Positions 40,961 through 50,910 of a stretch of 64,000 bases of DNA are shown here, one piece after another. Source of the DNA: Rebecca billardiae RCC1528 (taxonomy: Eukaryota > Haptophyta); NCBI GenBank assembly GCA_965240325.2, contig OZ251243.1, forward strand, positions 1,054,001-1,118,000, in the 5' to 3' direction. Every line of letters starts with the position of its first letter. Within the stretch, counting starts at the first letter, position 1. The notes below the pieces were generated by a model, which did no database searches, was not told where the DNA came from, and saw nothing but the letters and a program-made list of their open reading frames with translations. Position numbers and translations under genes: made by a program.

Positions 40961-42271
40961 GGCCCTGCCGATGCGACGGCGCACGGCGACGGCGCGCGGA
41001 ATGGGGACGGCGGCGGCGGCGCGAGCGCGGCTGGTTGGCCGCAGTCGCCCACTGTACAGGCGGATCAGGCTGCCCGGCGAGGGGCGGGTGGGCGCGGGCG
41101 CCGCCGGACGCCGGTGCGCATACCGACGCCGGGGCCCGGCCACCGGGGCCCCGGCCGGCAGCCCGGCACAGGAGTCGCCCCGCACGCCGCGCACGCGGCC
41201 CGCACGGAGACGGAGTGACGGACCGTCCGGGCGCAGGTACTAGGCAGTAGTGCTGATCGATTCCGAGGAGTCGTTATTATTATAATACATATTAAAATAA
41301 ATAGTATATATATATTATTGATATATATATACATATATATATACACACACTGAGATACTACGCGACGAAGAGCCTGCAGTCGGCCATGATGATGATGCGC
41401 TGCCGGATCGGATACTACGCGACTGTATATATATATATATCTGCTGCTCGTTCTGCTACTACTGTCTCTGCTGCTCGCTCGATCTGCTGCTACAGCTTGC
41501 TGACTCTGACGCCTGCCCGTTGCATACCACGTCGTTAATATTGAAACGGGCTTCCTCCATTTTAAGCGGGTACATTTGCGTACGACGGAAAAAAGGCAGG
41601 GGCTTCAGGGATATGAGGGAGCCACTGTGGCGGGCGTGAATCCCCGTCCGATATCCAAGTCAACAACGTCCCAGCGCCACGGCCAGGTCACCAGGGCGTG
41701 GCGTAGGCAGGTCGGCGCGGCCGTACGAGCGCGTGAGCATGAGTGACAGCTTCCCTTCAACCTTTTTGACCACTCTCACGTCCACGTCCACGCCCTCGTG
41801 CGACCGGGTCGCACGAGGCTGCGCCGCCGCCGCCGCGCTGACATGGAAAGGATGGGCAAGCAGGGGCCAGGATCACCCTTCTGACGGCCATAGTACTGCC
41901 CTGTACTGCCCTCTGGGGCATGCCATGTGACGGTGCAGACACAGCAATGCTCCGTCTGACCCCGCACGCCGTCAGCCTGACGAGCAAAGTTGGCTGCGCG
42001 GTAGTGGTGCGACTGCCGTCGCGCTGACGGCTGCTGTCGTGCAAATGCGTTATTGGCGCGTGGGGCAATCATCGACCGACATGGCTAGTGAGCTGATCAG
42101 GGCTGATATCAACCTGCTCTGGAACCACGCCACGCCGTTTGGCGACCTCGCCACGGCTCAATGCCCGTCCAGAGGCACGGACGTGCCGCACTACCTGGCC
42201 AGCCATACTGTACCACCAACGGCGGCGCCATCTTCAACAAAGCAAGCCCGGACGGGACGAGCGGTCACACA
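40961..42271. other. Intergenic region with AT-rich segment
   Basis: About 1.3 kb downstream of the transporter. The 41260-41460 part is AT-rich with TA/CA microsatellites (41309-41350 and 41424-41440). The rest is unremarkable. Small open frames at 41733-42068 on both strands have no support. Confidence 0.6.
41309..41350. repeat. TA/CA microsatellite
   Basis: TA units grading into CA units within the AT-rich gap downstream of the transporter gene. Confidence 0.85.
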
Positions 42272-43321
42272 ATGGCGGCGCGCCGGCGAGGGCGCGGCTA
42301 TCTGGCCCTCTACCTGATACTTGCCGGCACACTGGTGCTGCTCATGCCCCTGAGGGAGGTGAGGGAGAGGTCGGCGGCCTTGAGCCATTCAGTGCGCGCG
42401 CCCTCCTCCATAGCCTCCAGACGGCGCCAGTCCGAGGCCACATTCCACCCGGTCTGCGATGCGTGCACAACGCGCGCCATCCCGTGGCTGTCTGAGCGCG
42501 GCGGGCGAGCTGAGGGCGACGACGGTCGTACCGCACGCGATGAGTGCGGCTGGTCGTGCGACGTGGTGCTCGTGGGGACGTCAGGCGGCGCGGCGTACGG
42601 CGCGTGGCCTCTCTGCCTCGACCGGCTGCCGCGTGCGCCCGAGCAGGTGGTCGTCTTCTCGTACGGCATCGGGGAGGACATGACTTTCGACCTGGAGATG
42701 GCGCGCTCGGTGCGGGCGAAGGTGTACGCGTTCGATCCAACGCCCAGGGCGGTTCAGCACGTGGCGAAGGAGCTCGACGCCCTCCGCGCCACCGACAGCC
42801 GCGCGGCCTCGGCCCTGCACTTCGAGCCCGCTGGCCTCGGCACGGCGGACGAGCAGGTCGAGATGACGCTGCCGGAGAATCCGGCGCACGTCAGCGGGAG
42901 GACGGGGTCGGAGGGGGAGCTGCTGCGCGAGCGCATCGCGGCGTCCGCGGGCGGGCGCGCCGCGCCTCGCACCGCACGCGTGCAGCTCCGTCGGCTGCGC
43001 TCGCACATGGCTGCGAGCGGGGTCGCGCACGTTCACGTTCTGAAGATGGACATCGAGGGAGCAGAGTTTGCGGTGCTCGAGCAGCTGCTGGACGAGGCGG
43101 ACGGCGGCGTGGCGCTACCGTTCGACCAGCTGCTCGTCGAGTTCCACCACCGCTGGGTCGACGAGCGCGCCAAGGGCCTCGGCTCGGAGCAGCGCGACCG
43201 CATCGTCCGGCGGCTTGAGCGGCACGGCTTTGCACAGCAGTGCGTTGTCAAGGGCGAGGAGGCACTGTTTGTGCGCGCGCCGCCCCCGGCAGCACGCAGC
43301 GACGGTGGCGGCGGCCGGTGA
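42272..43321 (+). CDS. FkbM-family SAM-dependent methyltransferase, membrane-anchored
   Basis: A 349-residue type II membrane protein. I choose the ATG at 42272, which places the membrane helix (YLALYLILAGTLVLLMPL) at residues ~10-28; an in-frame ATG at 42161 would add 37 residues before it. After a stem, the methyltransferase fold runs ~90-345. Motif I-like residues lie in VVVFSYGIGEDMTFDLEMA and the acidic ribose-binding YAFDPTPRAV. The FkbM hallmark is VLKMDIEGAEFAVLEQLL (~253). The end VEFHHRW also fits. FkbM enzymes methylate hydroxyls of sugars or polyketides, and the Golgi-type topology suggests glycan O-methylation, which is inference. No introns are seen. Confidence 0.86.
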   Translation: MAARRRGRGYLALYLILAGTLVLLMPLREVRERSAALSHSVRAPSSIASRRRQSEATFHPVCDACTTRAIPWLSERGGRAEGDDGRTARDECGWSCDVVLVGTSGGAAYGAWPLCLDRLPRAPEQVVVFSYGIGEDMTFDLEMARSVRAKVYAFDPTPRAVQHVAKELDALRATDSRAASALHFEPAGLGTADEQVEMTLPENPAHVSGRTGSEGELLRERIAASAGGRAAPRTARVQLRRLRSHMAASGVAHVHVLKMDIEGAEFAVLEQLLDEADGGVALPFDQLLVEFHHRWVDERAKGLGSEQRDRIVRRLERHGFAQQCVVKGEEALFVRAPPPAARSDGGGGR

Positions 43322-45199
43322 AGACGACGATGCGAGAGCCTGGCTTCGCCGTGCGACCACCATTACAACGGCCACTGGTCGGGCCTGACGCGAGAGTCTG
43401 GCTCCGCCCGCTCCCGCCCCCAGTCAGGGCCTGACGCCGGGCGTCAGCGTCTGGCCGTCTGATGCTTCGAGTGATTATATAAAAACTGTGCCCTGGCGGG
43501 CGGGGGGGTCGGCGGGCCGTGCCAGTGCTGTCGCAATGTATCCTTTGCGGGTTCGGCGTCTTTCCACATTCGCTCGCGTGGCCGTGGGTGACGGACAGTC
43601 GAGTGCAAGGACCAGTGACACGTGAAGTTGGCTCCCCGACGTGATGTACACACGTTTCACGGTCTGTACTCTTAGAGTATTGTATGCGCATCAGCGAGGC
43701 CCACACCCACGAGGGAATGTGCAGCACGCGGGGCGGGGCGGGTAGCCCGTTGCTCCGCGCGAGCGCGGGTACGCGTTGTATGTGCCGCATATCGACCGCG
43801 ATGGCGTAATCGAGCGCCTCGCCGCCGTGGGCTCGGCGCAGGTCGCGTTGACGTCGTACACGGCCACCACGCTGAGCACGAGCGCGTTGACGTTCACGCG
43901 GTCGTCGCTCTTCGCATCTTCGACAGGTCTGGCGCCCGCGTGCTCGGCGGCACGAGGAGCTGTTGGTTGTGCGCGCGCGCGCGCACAGCGACAGCGTGTG
44001 CACTCGCGATCGAGAGTGGGCAAGCGCTGCTCACGCGAGCACACGAATCGCAGCGCATCCGTCACCGGCGTGACGACTTCCGCCTCGTCACGCAGCGCCT
44101 GCGCCATGGACGAGGCCATGGCGCGGCGATGTTGCATGCTCGACGTTTCATCTCTCTGCGGATGGCATCACGGGCTTGTCTGTGTCGCGCTGCGGCGAGG
44201 GTCGCCAACTCGCGATGACGCGGTTGCTGCCACGGCGACAGACCCGGGAGGTGCGTCCGCTGCGCGTCGTACGCCGTTGGCGCTGCGCTTCCGTCGCATT
44301 GGTCACCGTCGACGCCATGCAGGCCGGACGTGGGCTTACGGCTGAGGGACCGGACCGCGAGCAATGACTGAGTCCGGTGCGCGGATCCCGGCGATCGAGT
44401 TCAGAAGGCCGCGCCAAATCTTGCGTCGCGTGCGATGGCGCTTCCCGCCCGCGAGACGCCTCGTGATGAGGGCTTTCTCGCACCGAGCCCGACGCGCGAC
44501 GGTGGATCACGCGAGGCGGTCATCGTGCGCAGCGCATGATGTTATGGCCGGTGCGAGCTTTCGACGTGCACGTCGGGCGAGGATCGCCCCAGGTCGCACG
44601 ATCGTGTCGACGCGCCGAGCGTACCGCTCCAAACGTGTCGATTTAGCCCCCGTTCGACCTGCACACGAGACGACGAGGGCAGCAATCGCGAATCGGGCGA
44701 AAACCCCCCTCGGGAGTCCTCTCGCGATGTCCGCGCCGGCGTTGGATTTGGCGCGCGCCGCCCATGCGCTCCGCGCCATCCGTCTGTTGTTTTCGGCCGA
44801 GCGTCCCCAGTGGGAGCTGTGAGGGCGCCCGGTAGTGAGCGAAGCGATTTTCTTTTCTTGGCGAGGCGATTTTATTTTATTTTATTTTTCTTATCTTTTT
44901 CCCGGGCACCACAAGGGGCGGACCTCCACCCGTCCCAGAAAGCCTCTGAACCCGTCTTCGGCTCAGCGGGCTCAAAAACTTCGCAGCGAGGTTTTTGAGC
45001 TCAGTGTCTATGAAATGGACTGGCAACGGATAGCTGCGGGTATTTTTCAATACCAGGGGCCTTGATGTAGGGGGCTGGGACGGGTGGCGGCCCGCCATAC
45101 TACTGCTGCTACTCAGACTATACTACTATACTACGACGGCGGGCACGGCGGAGTCGGCGGACTGCATCCGTGCGCAGTAATACTGAAGTGAGAGTCCAT
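43322..45199. other. Long gap with no supported gene
   Basis: About 1.9 kb. Composition is less GC-rich than the genes, especially at 44840-45060, where a T-rich tract and two stem-loops lie (separate entry). Several medium open frames overlap on both strands at 43690-44820 with no recognisable domain. One minus frame near 44779 begins with a signal-peptide-like stretch (FARFAIAALVVSCAG) but ends soon. The stretch could hold a decayed gene. Confidence 0.4.
44970..45054. other. Two stem-loops in an AT-rich patch
   Basis: A perfect 10-bp stem GCTCAAAAAC/GTTTTTGAGC (44970-44979 and 44991-45000, 11-nt loop) is followed by a 6-bp stem GGTATT/AATACC (45039-45054, 4-nt loop). They may be a structured RNA, a terminator-like 3' end or chance; no host transcript is identified. 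Confidence 0.4.
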
Positions 45200-46806
45200 A
45201 TGCACCCAATTATAAGTAATAACGGCTCAGTGCCTACTCGGCGGCGCTCGATGAATCCGGGCCAGCGCCCAGCGGGCATTGTATCCGGTACGATCCTGCT
45301 TCGTAGCGGAGGGACGGAGACGGCGGTCATCCGGCGTACCGCGATTGCGCGGCATGGCGTACTCGCCACCGGTGGCGTGGGCGCAATGGCACTACTCGCG
45401 CTGGCCGCGCGCGCGTGGCCGGCCACCACGCCGGAGTCGGATGCGCCCAGCACGCCGGCAGTGATGAGCATGGCTCCTCCGACTCGGGGCGTCGTCCCGG
45501 CGCGTGATGCCCAAACGCCGTCGTCATCGTCATCGCCGTCGTCGAAAGAGCCGGCGGCCAGGTCGTCACCCACGAGCCGGACCGCGCATATCGCCGCGGT
45601 GCGCGACCCCAGGCGCGGCAAGAGCAGCACGAGGCCGGGCGACATGACGACGCCACCAAAGGCGCCCGTTGATCGGACGCGGTGCGACACGTGCGACACG
45701 GCAGACCGCCCTCCGCCGTGGTGCAAGCAGGAGCTGTGCGTGCGCGACCCGCGCGCGTGCAGCGTGACGCACGGCGACAGCAGCGCGCTCAGGGCGCACA
45801 TCGCGTGGCTCGGCACGCTCGACGCGCCGAGCGTCGAGCGCATCATGTCTGCGCCGGTCGCGCCGGACGCACGCGTGATGGTCCTCCCGAGCGCGACGCG
45901 CGACGGCTTCTGGGCGCACGTGCTGTCCGTTCTCAACGGCGCTCTGCTGGCCAGGTCGCTCGGGCTCGACTACGTGATCTGGCGCAACGGCACGCGCGAC
46001 ACGTACTGCGATCTCTCCGCGTCGACCGAGTGCTGGAGCACCTTCTTCGCCCCGCGCCCGATCGGCGCGGATCGGCCGCGCGCGCGCGCGGTCGCACGCC
46101 GGCTTGCGCACGCGCTGCCGCTCGCGCCCGGCAGTGCGGCCGGGTCGAGCTGCGCCGCGCGCGCCGCGCTGTGGCGGCAGCTCAACCACATCTACCCGAG
46201 CACGGCGGCGGAGGCGGCGGCGGAGCGCGCGCGCAAGGCCTTCCTCGTGCGCCACCTCGCCTGGCCATCGCCGCGCATCGCCTCCTTTGCCGAGTCCTGG
46301 TGGACGCGCCACGTGCGCCCGCTCGGGCCGGGAGCCAAAGTGCTCGGAGTGCACGTGCGCGGCACGGACAAGTGGGTGAAGAAGATGGTGAACGTGAGCT
46401 GCTACTACGGCCTGATCGAGGCGTACGTGGCGCACCACGCGCCGCGCGCGGCGGTGCGCATCTTCCTCGCCACCGACGACGCGCGCTTCGCCGACGCCTC
46501 GTCGGGCGGTACGGCGCCGAGCGCGTGCTGCAGCAGTCGGGCGACGTGCTCCGGGGCTCGAGGGAGCGGCCGGTGTGGACGCAGGCCGACGCGAGCGCGA
46601 ACTGGCGGCGGGGGTTCGAGGTGCTCGCCGACACGCTCCTCCTGAGCAGGTGCGACTTTGTGCTCAAGTCGATGTCGGCAGTCGCCGAGTTTGCCCACTA
46701 CTACGCGCCCGGGCTGCAGTCGTACGACCTGCAGATGGCCGACCCGGACCAGCCGCGGCCGCCTTGGGCCGGCGCGGCGGGGGGCGGCGCCGACCGCTAT
46801 TGCTAG
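45200..46806 (+). CDS. Fucosyltransferase-like (GT23/NodZ-type) type II membrane protein with a frameshift
   Basis: The frame from 45200 encodes a short cytosolic end, a hydrophobic anchor (GVLATGGVGAMALLALAARA), a Ser/Pro stem and a lumenal catalytic domain. The GDP-fucose motif is GVHVRGTDK (46351-46374), as in FUT8/NodZ HxRRTDK. FLATDDARF follows. Immediately afterwards coding potential jumps to the next frame at ~46495-46512. The continuation RYGAERVLQQSGDVLRG through FVLKSMSAVAEFAHYYAP to the stop at 46806 is in the frame of 45682. One base appears missing in the GCCTCGTCGGGCGG run. Either a sequencing error or a recent inactivating lesion explains it. Start codon candidates are 45200 and 45251. 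Fucose transfer onto glycans is a family-level inference. Confidence 0.7.
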
Positions 46807-46995
46807 AGGTGACAGTACTCAGTAGGACCCCGCCGCCCAACGCGGCTCATCGTCGCGCGTTTAGTATATCTACTATCATATTATTAATATTATTAAGGCG
46901 CCGGGCCGCTATCACACCATCATGATGCCGCGCGTGAGCGTGCGCGGTCGGAGCAGCCATCGAGCCTCATCGGCGTCATCAAATAAGTCTGACGA

Positions 46996-47787
46996 TCAGG
47001 TGTCTGCCACTTTCGTGATTCGCCGCCTGTGCTGAGCAGACTGCATCGTTTCGCTGATGATGCGCGGATGTTCGGTGGCGGGCGCATCGAGCGCCCGGCA
47101 GATGGCGCCCTGCAGCGCGATGACGTCGCCAATCGTGGGCGCGTTGAGCCAGATGCGCCCGTTGCAGCCAACCGCCACCTCGAACGGCACGTGCTCGCCG
47201 AGGCTGGCCAGCAGCTCGGCGCCCGGCGCGCCGTCTGCAATCAGCGAGCGGCAGTCGCTCAGCCCGCGCGTGAAGACGGTGCCGCCCTTGAGCTCGCCGA
47301 AGAGCGACTGCCCCGTCATCCAGTCCTTCGGGACCACACCCGGCGGCGCGGCGCAGCTCAGCTCGGGCTCCATGTCCTTGTGCGCGAGGACAACGCGCGC
47401 GTACACAAGAGCTCCAATCTGAAGGTTTGGCCGGTTCTTGCGCGTGGCGCCGTCGAAGGCGAGCACAGGGAGCGAGGCCGTGGACGCGCCGCCGAGGTCG
47501 ATCCGGTACTCCTCGGACTGCTTGTCCGACACGAGGCCGACCACGTGGTCGTCGAGTACGGGCACGTACCGTTTCTGCTCGGCGTCAACCCACAGCCGTG
47601 CACGCTCGCGCTCGAAGCGCACGATGCCCGCCTTCGAGGCGAAGACGGCGCCGCCGCCCTCGCGGAGCACGCCCACCCCGAGGACTACGACGGCGGGGGC
47701 CTCCGGCCCGAACGTGATGCGATCGCCTGGGAACACCGCCTCACCCTCCTGCACGACCGGCTTCCCCTCGGCAGCAGCCGCAGCCAT
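46996..47787 (-). CDS. RRP40: Exosome complex subunit RRP40 (EXOSC3)
   Basis: A 263-residue cap protein of the RNA exosome, which threads RNA into the 3'-5' exonuclease channel for rRNA processing and mRNA/ncRNA decay. The start is the first ATG (47787); the upstream in-frame codon is TTG. The N-terminal beta domain contains FPGDRITFG. The S1 RNA-binding domain spans ~71-140 (RYVPVLDDHVVGLVSDKQSE, IDLGGA, LPVLAFDGATRKNRPN). The family block VYARVVLAHKDMEPELSC and the GN-/KH-type domain with VGCNGRIWLNAPTIGDVIAL follow. Length is close to human (275). The gene is single-exon and divergent from the next gene with 132 bp between starts. Confidence 0.95.
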   Translation of the reverse strand: MAAAAAEGKPVVQEGEAVFPGDRITFGPEAPAVVVLGVGVLREGGGAVFASKAGIVRFERERARLWVDAEQKRYVPVLDDHVVGLVSDKQSEEYRIDLGGASTASLPVLAFDGATRKNRPNLQIGALVYARVVLAHKDMEPELSCAAPPGVVPKDWMTGQSLFGELKGGTVFTRGLSDCRSLIADGAPGAELLASLGEHVPFEVAVGCNGRIWLNAPTIGDVIALQGAICRALDAPATEHPRIISETMQSAQHRRRITKVADT

Positions 47788-47919
47788 CGTGCGACACGAG
47801 GCCAAAGCGGGCGGCGTGAAAATCGCGCTTCCTTTTTTTCACTCGAATCTCGCCTGCCTGAGCTGTGTGCGTCTCTTATTCTTAGTAAACTGTAGTCTTG
47901 CCAGCGCGCTTTTGAAATA
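47788..47919. promoter_or_regulatory. Shared divergent promoter region, RRP40 / lipid-binding-like gene
   Basis: 132 bp between opposed start codons, the shortest of the divergent gaps in the window. It contains a T-run (TTTTTTT) at ~47833 and an AT-richer half at 47870-47915. No TATA box is visible. Confidence 0.5.
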
Positions 47920-48894
47920 ATGGCGGGCGCGGTGCAACCGGACCGGGACCGTGCGGCTTGGACCGACGAATCTGAGATGTTGCGGCAGCGAATCGGGGAC
48001 GACGAGTGGGACAGCCCGGCCGGGGCGCATCTCATGGTTGCTGCAGCGTTCGCATCGGTCGAGCGGGCCGCCGCGGTGCGCTCCGCCGCGGTGGCGCCGC
48101 GCATCGCCCTGTGCGTGCCGGAGCAGTGGCAGCGCCTCTTCTTCAAGCCGGCCGCGCTGCGCAAACGCGACGACGACGAGCTCTCCTTCTACTCTGCGTC
48201 GGACGATGACTCGGCCGAGATCTCGGGCGCGGCGGCGGATGTGGCCGTGCTCGACGTGAGCGCGGCGGACGACGCGGCGGACGCGACGTCGCCCCTGGCG
48301 GACGACGGCGCTCACGAGAAGCCACTCCAGCCCCCCGCCGCCGCGCCGACCGCCGCGCCGCGCGCCGAGCCGTGGAAGCTTGCGTTCGAGGGCTCGTGGA
48401 GGCTCGAGGGCCATCGGCCGGATTACGACGATTGGCTGGCGCTCAAAGGGATCAACAGCTTCAAGCGCAAAGTGGCGGCGTCGCTGCCCGCGACGAAGCA
48501 GTTCGTGATGAGCGAGTGCGGCCGGCACGTCGTCCACGTGTACACGCTCATCTCGATGGTCGAGCTCACGCAGCGCTGGGACATGGCGGACGCGGACGCG
48601 TGGCGCGAGGAGTGCGAGGCCGGCCTGCGCTGTATGATCTCGTCGTCGTGGGGCGACGGGTGCCTGGTGATCAAGAAGCGGTTCGAAGAGCTCGGACTCC
48701 TCGAGGTCGTCGTGAACACGCTCTCCGACGACGGCCAGCGCCTCATCGCCAACATGACCACCACGGTCGTGAGCACGGGCGAAGCGCGCTCGACGAGTGA
48801 CACGTTCGCCAGGATCGGCCCGGGTGCGCACGGGCACGAGGCGGGAGCGGGCACCGCGGCGCACAAGGTACGGCCTGCGCCGGCGGCGGAGTGA
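47920..48894 (+). CDS. Hypothetical protein with FABP/lipocalin-like C-terminal domain
   Basis: A 324-residue single-exon protein. The N-terminal half holds a helical region (LMVAAAFASVERAAAV) and an acidic Ser/Asp linker (FYSASDDDSAEISGAA). From ~155 to 290 the pattern resembles a calycin (fatty-acid-binding or lipocalin) beta barrel. It opens FEGSWRLEGHRPDYDDWLAL, has alternating strands (CLVIKKRFEELGLLEVVV) and closes LIANMTTTVVSTGEARST. FABPs bind fatty acids or retinoids in the cytosol; here only the fold type is suggested, and no residue pattern fixes a ligand. No signal peptide is seen. The start at 47920 is the first ATG after an in-frame-stop-rich leader. Confidence 0.65.
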   Translation: MAGAVQPDRDRAAWTDESEMLRQRIGDDEWDSPAGAHLMVAAAFASVERAAAVRSAAVAPRIALCVPEQWQRLFFKPAALRKRDDDELSFYSASDDDSAEISGAAADVAVLDVSAADDAADATSPLADDGAHEKPLQPPAAAPTAAPRAEPWKLAFEGSWRLEGHRPDYDDWLALKGINSFKRKVAASLPATKQFVMSECGRHVVHVYTLISMVELTQRWDMADADAWREECEAGLRCMISSSWGDGCLVIKKRFEELGLLEVVVNTLSDDGQRLIANMTTTVVSTGEARSTSDTFARIGPGAHGHEAGAGTAAHKVRPAPAAE

Positions 48895-50910
48895 AGCCGC
48901 GCGCCGCCGAGGAGTATGCACGCCGCCTGGCCGAGCGTGCCACGGCCACTGCCGGCGCGAACGCCGGACTGTGTCGGGCGCGGGCGCGGCAACGTGGCCG
49001 TGCCGTCCCGGCTGAGCTACTCGCCGATCCCGTCAGGCGGCACTGCGGGACCGGCGGGCCGCAGGTCACGGAGACATCAGGCCTTCAGGGAGCATGTGTG
49101 TGACGTCGGGCAGCAACTGGGTCGTCGTCTGACTGGGCGTGGGTCGCCCTGACGTCCGATCGGCGACTGTAAGTGTAGAGTCGCCGGTGGGGCCGTGGGC
49201 CACTGGCCCGTTTTATTTCTACGAGAGCCCAAAGGCCACATTCGCCGAAAAGCCAGAAAAGCGGTATAAATGGCGCGGCTTGCCCGCTGGTGGTGGGTAT
49301 CGGCGCGATTGCGGAGTAGTGACGGCACGTCGTTGGCGCATGTTCGTGCTAGGGCGCTGAGCTGTACTGAAAGATGATGCCAAGGTTTGCTGCTAAGCCT
49401 TGCCATGATGCTTCGCCATGACACAGAGCCAGAGGTCACTCGCAGGGCACGGCGGTGAGACGATCACCGCGCCGCGGCGCCCAAACCGCAGTTGCGGGCG
49501 CGCTGCAAGCTGCAAGCACTCTGCCTTGGCTGCGTCGCGCCCGTGTCAGTTGGTGAACCAGGATTGTTGAACGATAGATGAGCTGCAAACGATACCAGCT
49601 CTACTCGCTCCGCCGCCACTTCCTTGTCGAGCGTGAGATGTTTCCGTTGCGTGCGCTCGCATGCAGCTTGCCGCCTGCATTTGAACGTGGTCACGGCAGG
49701 TTGGTGGGCCGGGTGTTCAGGCCTCCTCGGCGTAGATGACGACAAGGTGCGTGCCGCGCGCACCCTTGTCGCGCGGAAAGGCGTGCACACGCGTCCTCGC
49801 GCATCTTTCAGGCTGCAGTCTTGGCCAAGATGATGAGAACAAGCCTGCCAGTGCCGCGCAGGCGCGAGCGCGCGGAGAGTTCTGGGATCCGACCCATGGT
49901 GTTGGGTGTACCTCGTGTGCGACAACGACGAGGCGGACGAGCGCCGCAACTGGATTCGTGCACTCACCGGTCACCGAGGAGTGCACGAATCGCATTCCTT
50001 GCGCATGTGGGGGCCGCGTGATCGGCCGTGAGACTGAGAGCTACACCCAACGGGGCGTGACACCGATTCCCACTGCCACTGGCGAGCACGGGTTTGTCGC
50101 CGTGACATCATGGTAAATGGAATCTGGTATAGAAATAAAACAGGCCTACTATATATTATCGTAATATTATATTATATTATTATTATATATTATTTATAAT
50201 TATTCATCATTAATATTAATCGTGATGACAGACTGAGACTCGACACTCGTACCGTCTGTGATGAGACTCTGTCAGTCTGTGAACACAGAAAACTTATACG
50301 CGTCTATGATACCTACGAGTACGAGTGCCGCGGGACCGGCGGCGGCGGTCGCGCTGCCGCCTACTGCGCCGACGACATATTATAAGTATACGTATTCCTA
50401 CGACGACGACGCGACACTGGATTCCTTGATTTAATTTTACGTCGTATTATATATTTTATAATTATTGTCATACACTCATAGCAGACGACTGACAGTATTA
50501 CGACGACTCTCCCTCTCTCTCTATAGCTAATAATATATATATATACATCATTATTATTATATAACTAGTAAGCGATGACGGCGTGCTGCCGTGCAGCACC
50601 GGCCGCGGCGGCTGCCGGCTGGCGGAGCCTCGCGCGCGCCGCGGCTCGCCACCGACTCGCGGCCCCGATCAGATCGACCGATCACCGCCGCCGCGGGCGC
50701 GGTCCGCCTGCGGCCCGCGCCGGACACACGCAACCGAGCCGCCTGTCAGTGCGCCGTGCGTCGCCCTGGCTGGGCTGAGCAGCGGCGCAGTGGACCGAAT
50801 ACCCGGGTCCGACCGACATCCGTGGGCCGTGGGGCCGTGACCCGTGCTCGGGCCGGTCGGGGGCCGCGTCGCGCGCCCGTGGGCACCCTGCTCGGGAGGC
50901 GGCACCGCGC
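48895..50910. other. Gene-poor region with palindromes and an AT-rich block
   Basis: About 2 kb between the 3' ends of the lipid-binding-like gene and HYLS1. A TATAAA box at ~49264 has no gene after it. 49690-50110 holds open frames on both strands and several perfect inverted repeats (separate entry) but no known domain. 50130-50570 is AT-rich, with TA/TTA simple sequence and short CT runs. Confidence 0.5.
49953..49991. repeat. Perfect 13-bp inverted repeat
   Basis: GATTCGTGCACTC at 49953-49965 and its exact inverse at 49979-49991 around a 13-nt spacer. A second interrupted palindrome, GACAAGG...CCTTGTC, lies at 49741-49770. They are possible factor sites or RNA hairpins. Confidence 0.7.

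Noticed and set aside
43690-44820. Medium open frames (up to ~250 residues) on both strands
   Set aside because: They overlap each other, change frame often and match no recognisable family. I leave the stretch as a gap with a note that it may contain a decayed gene.
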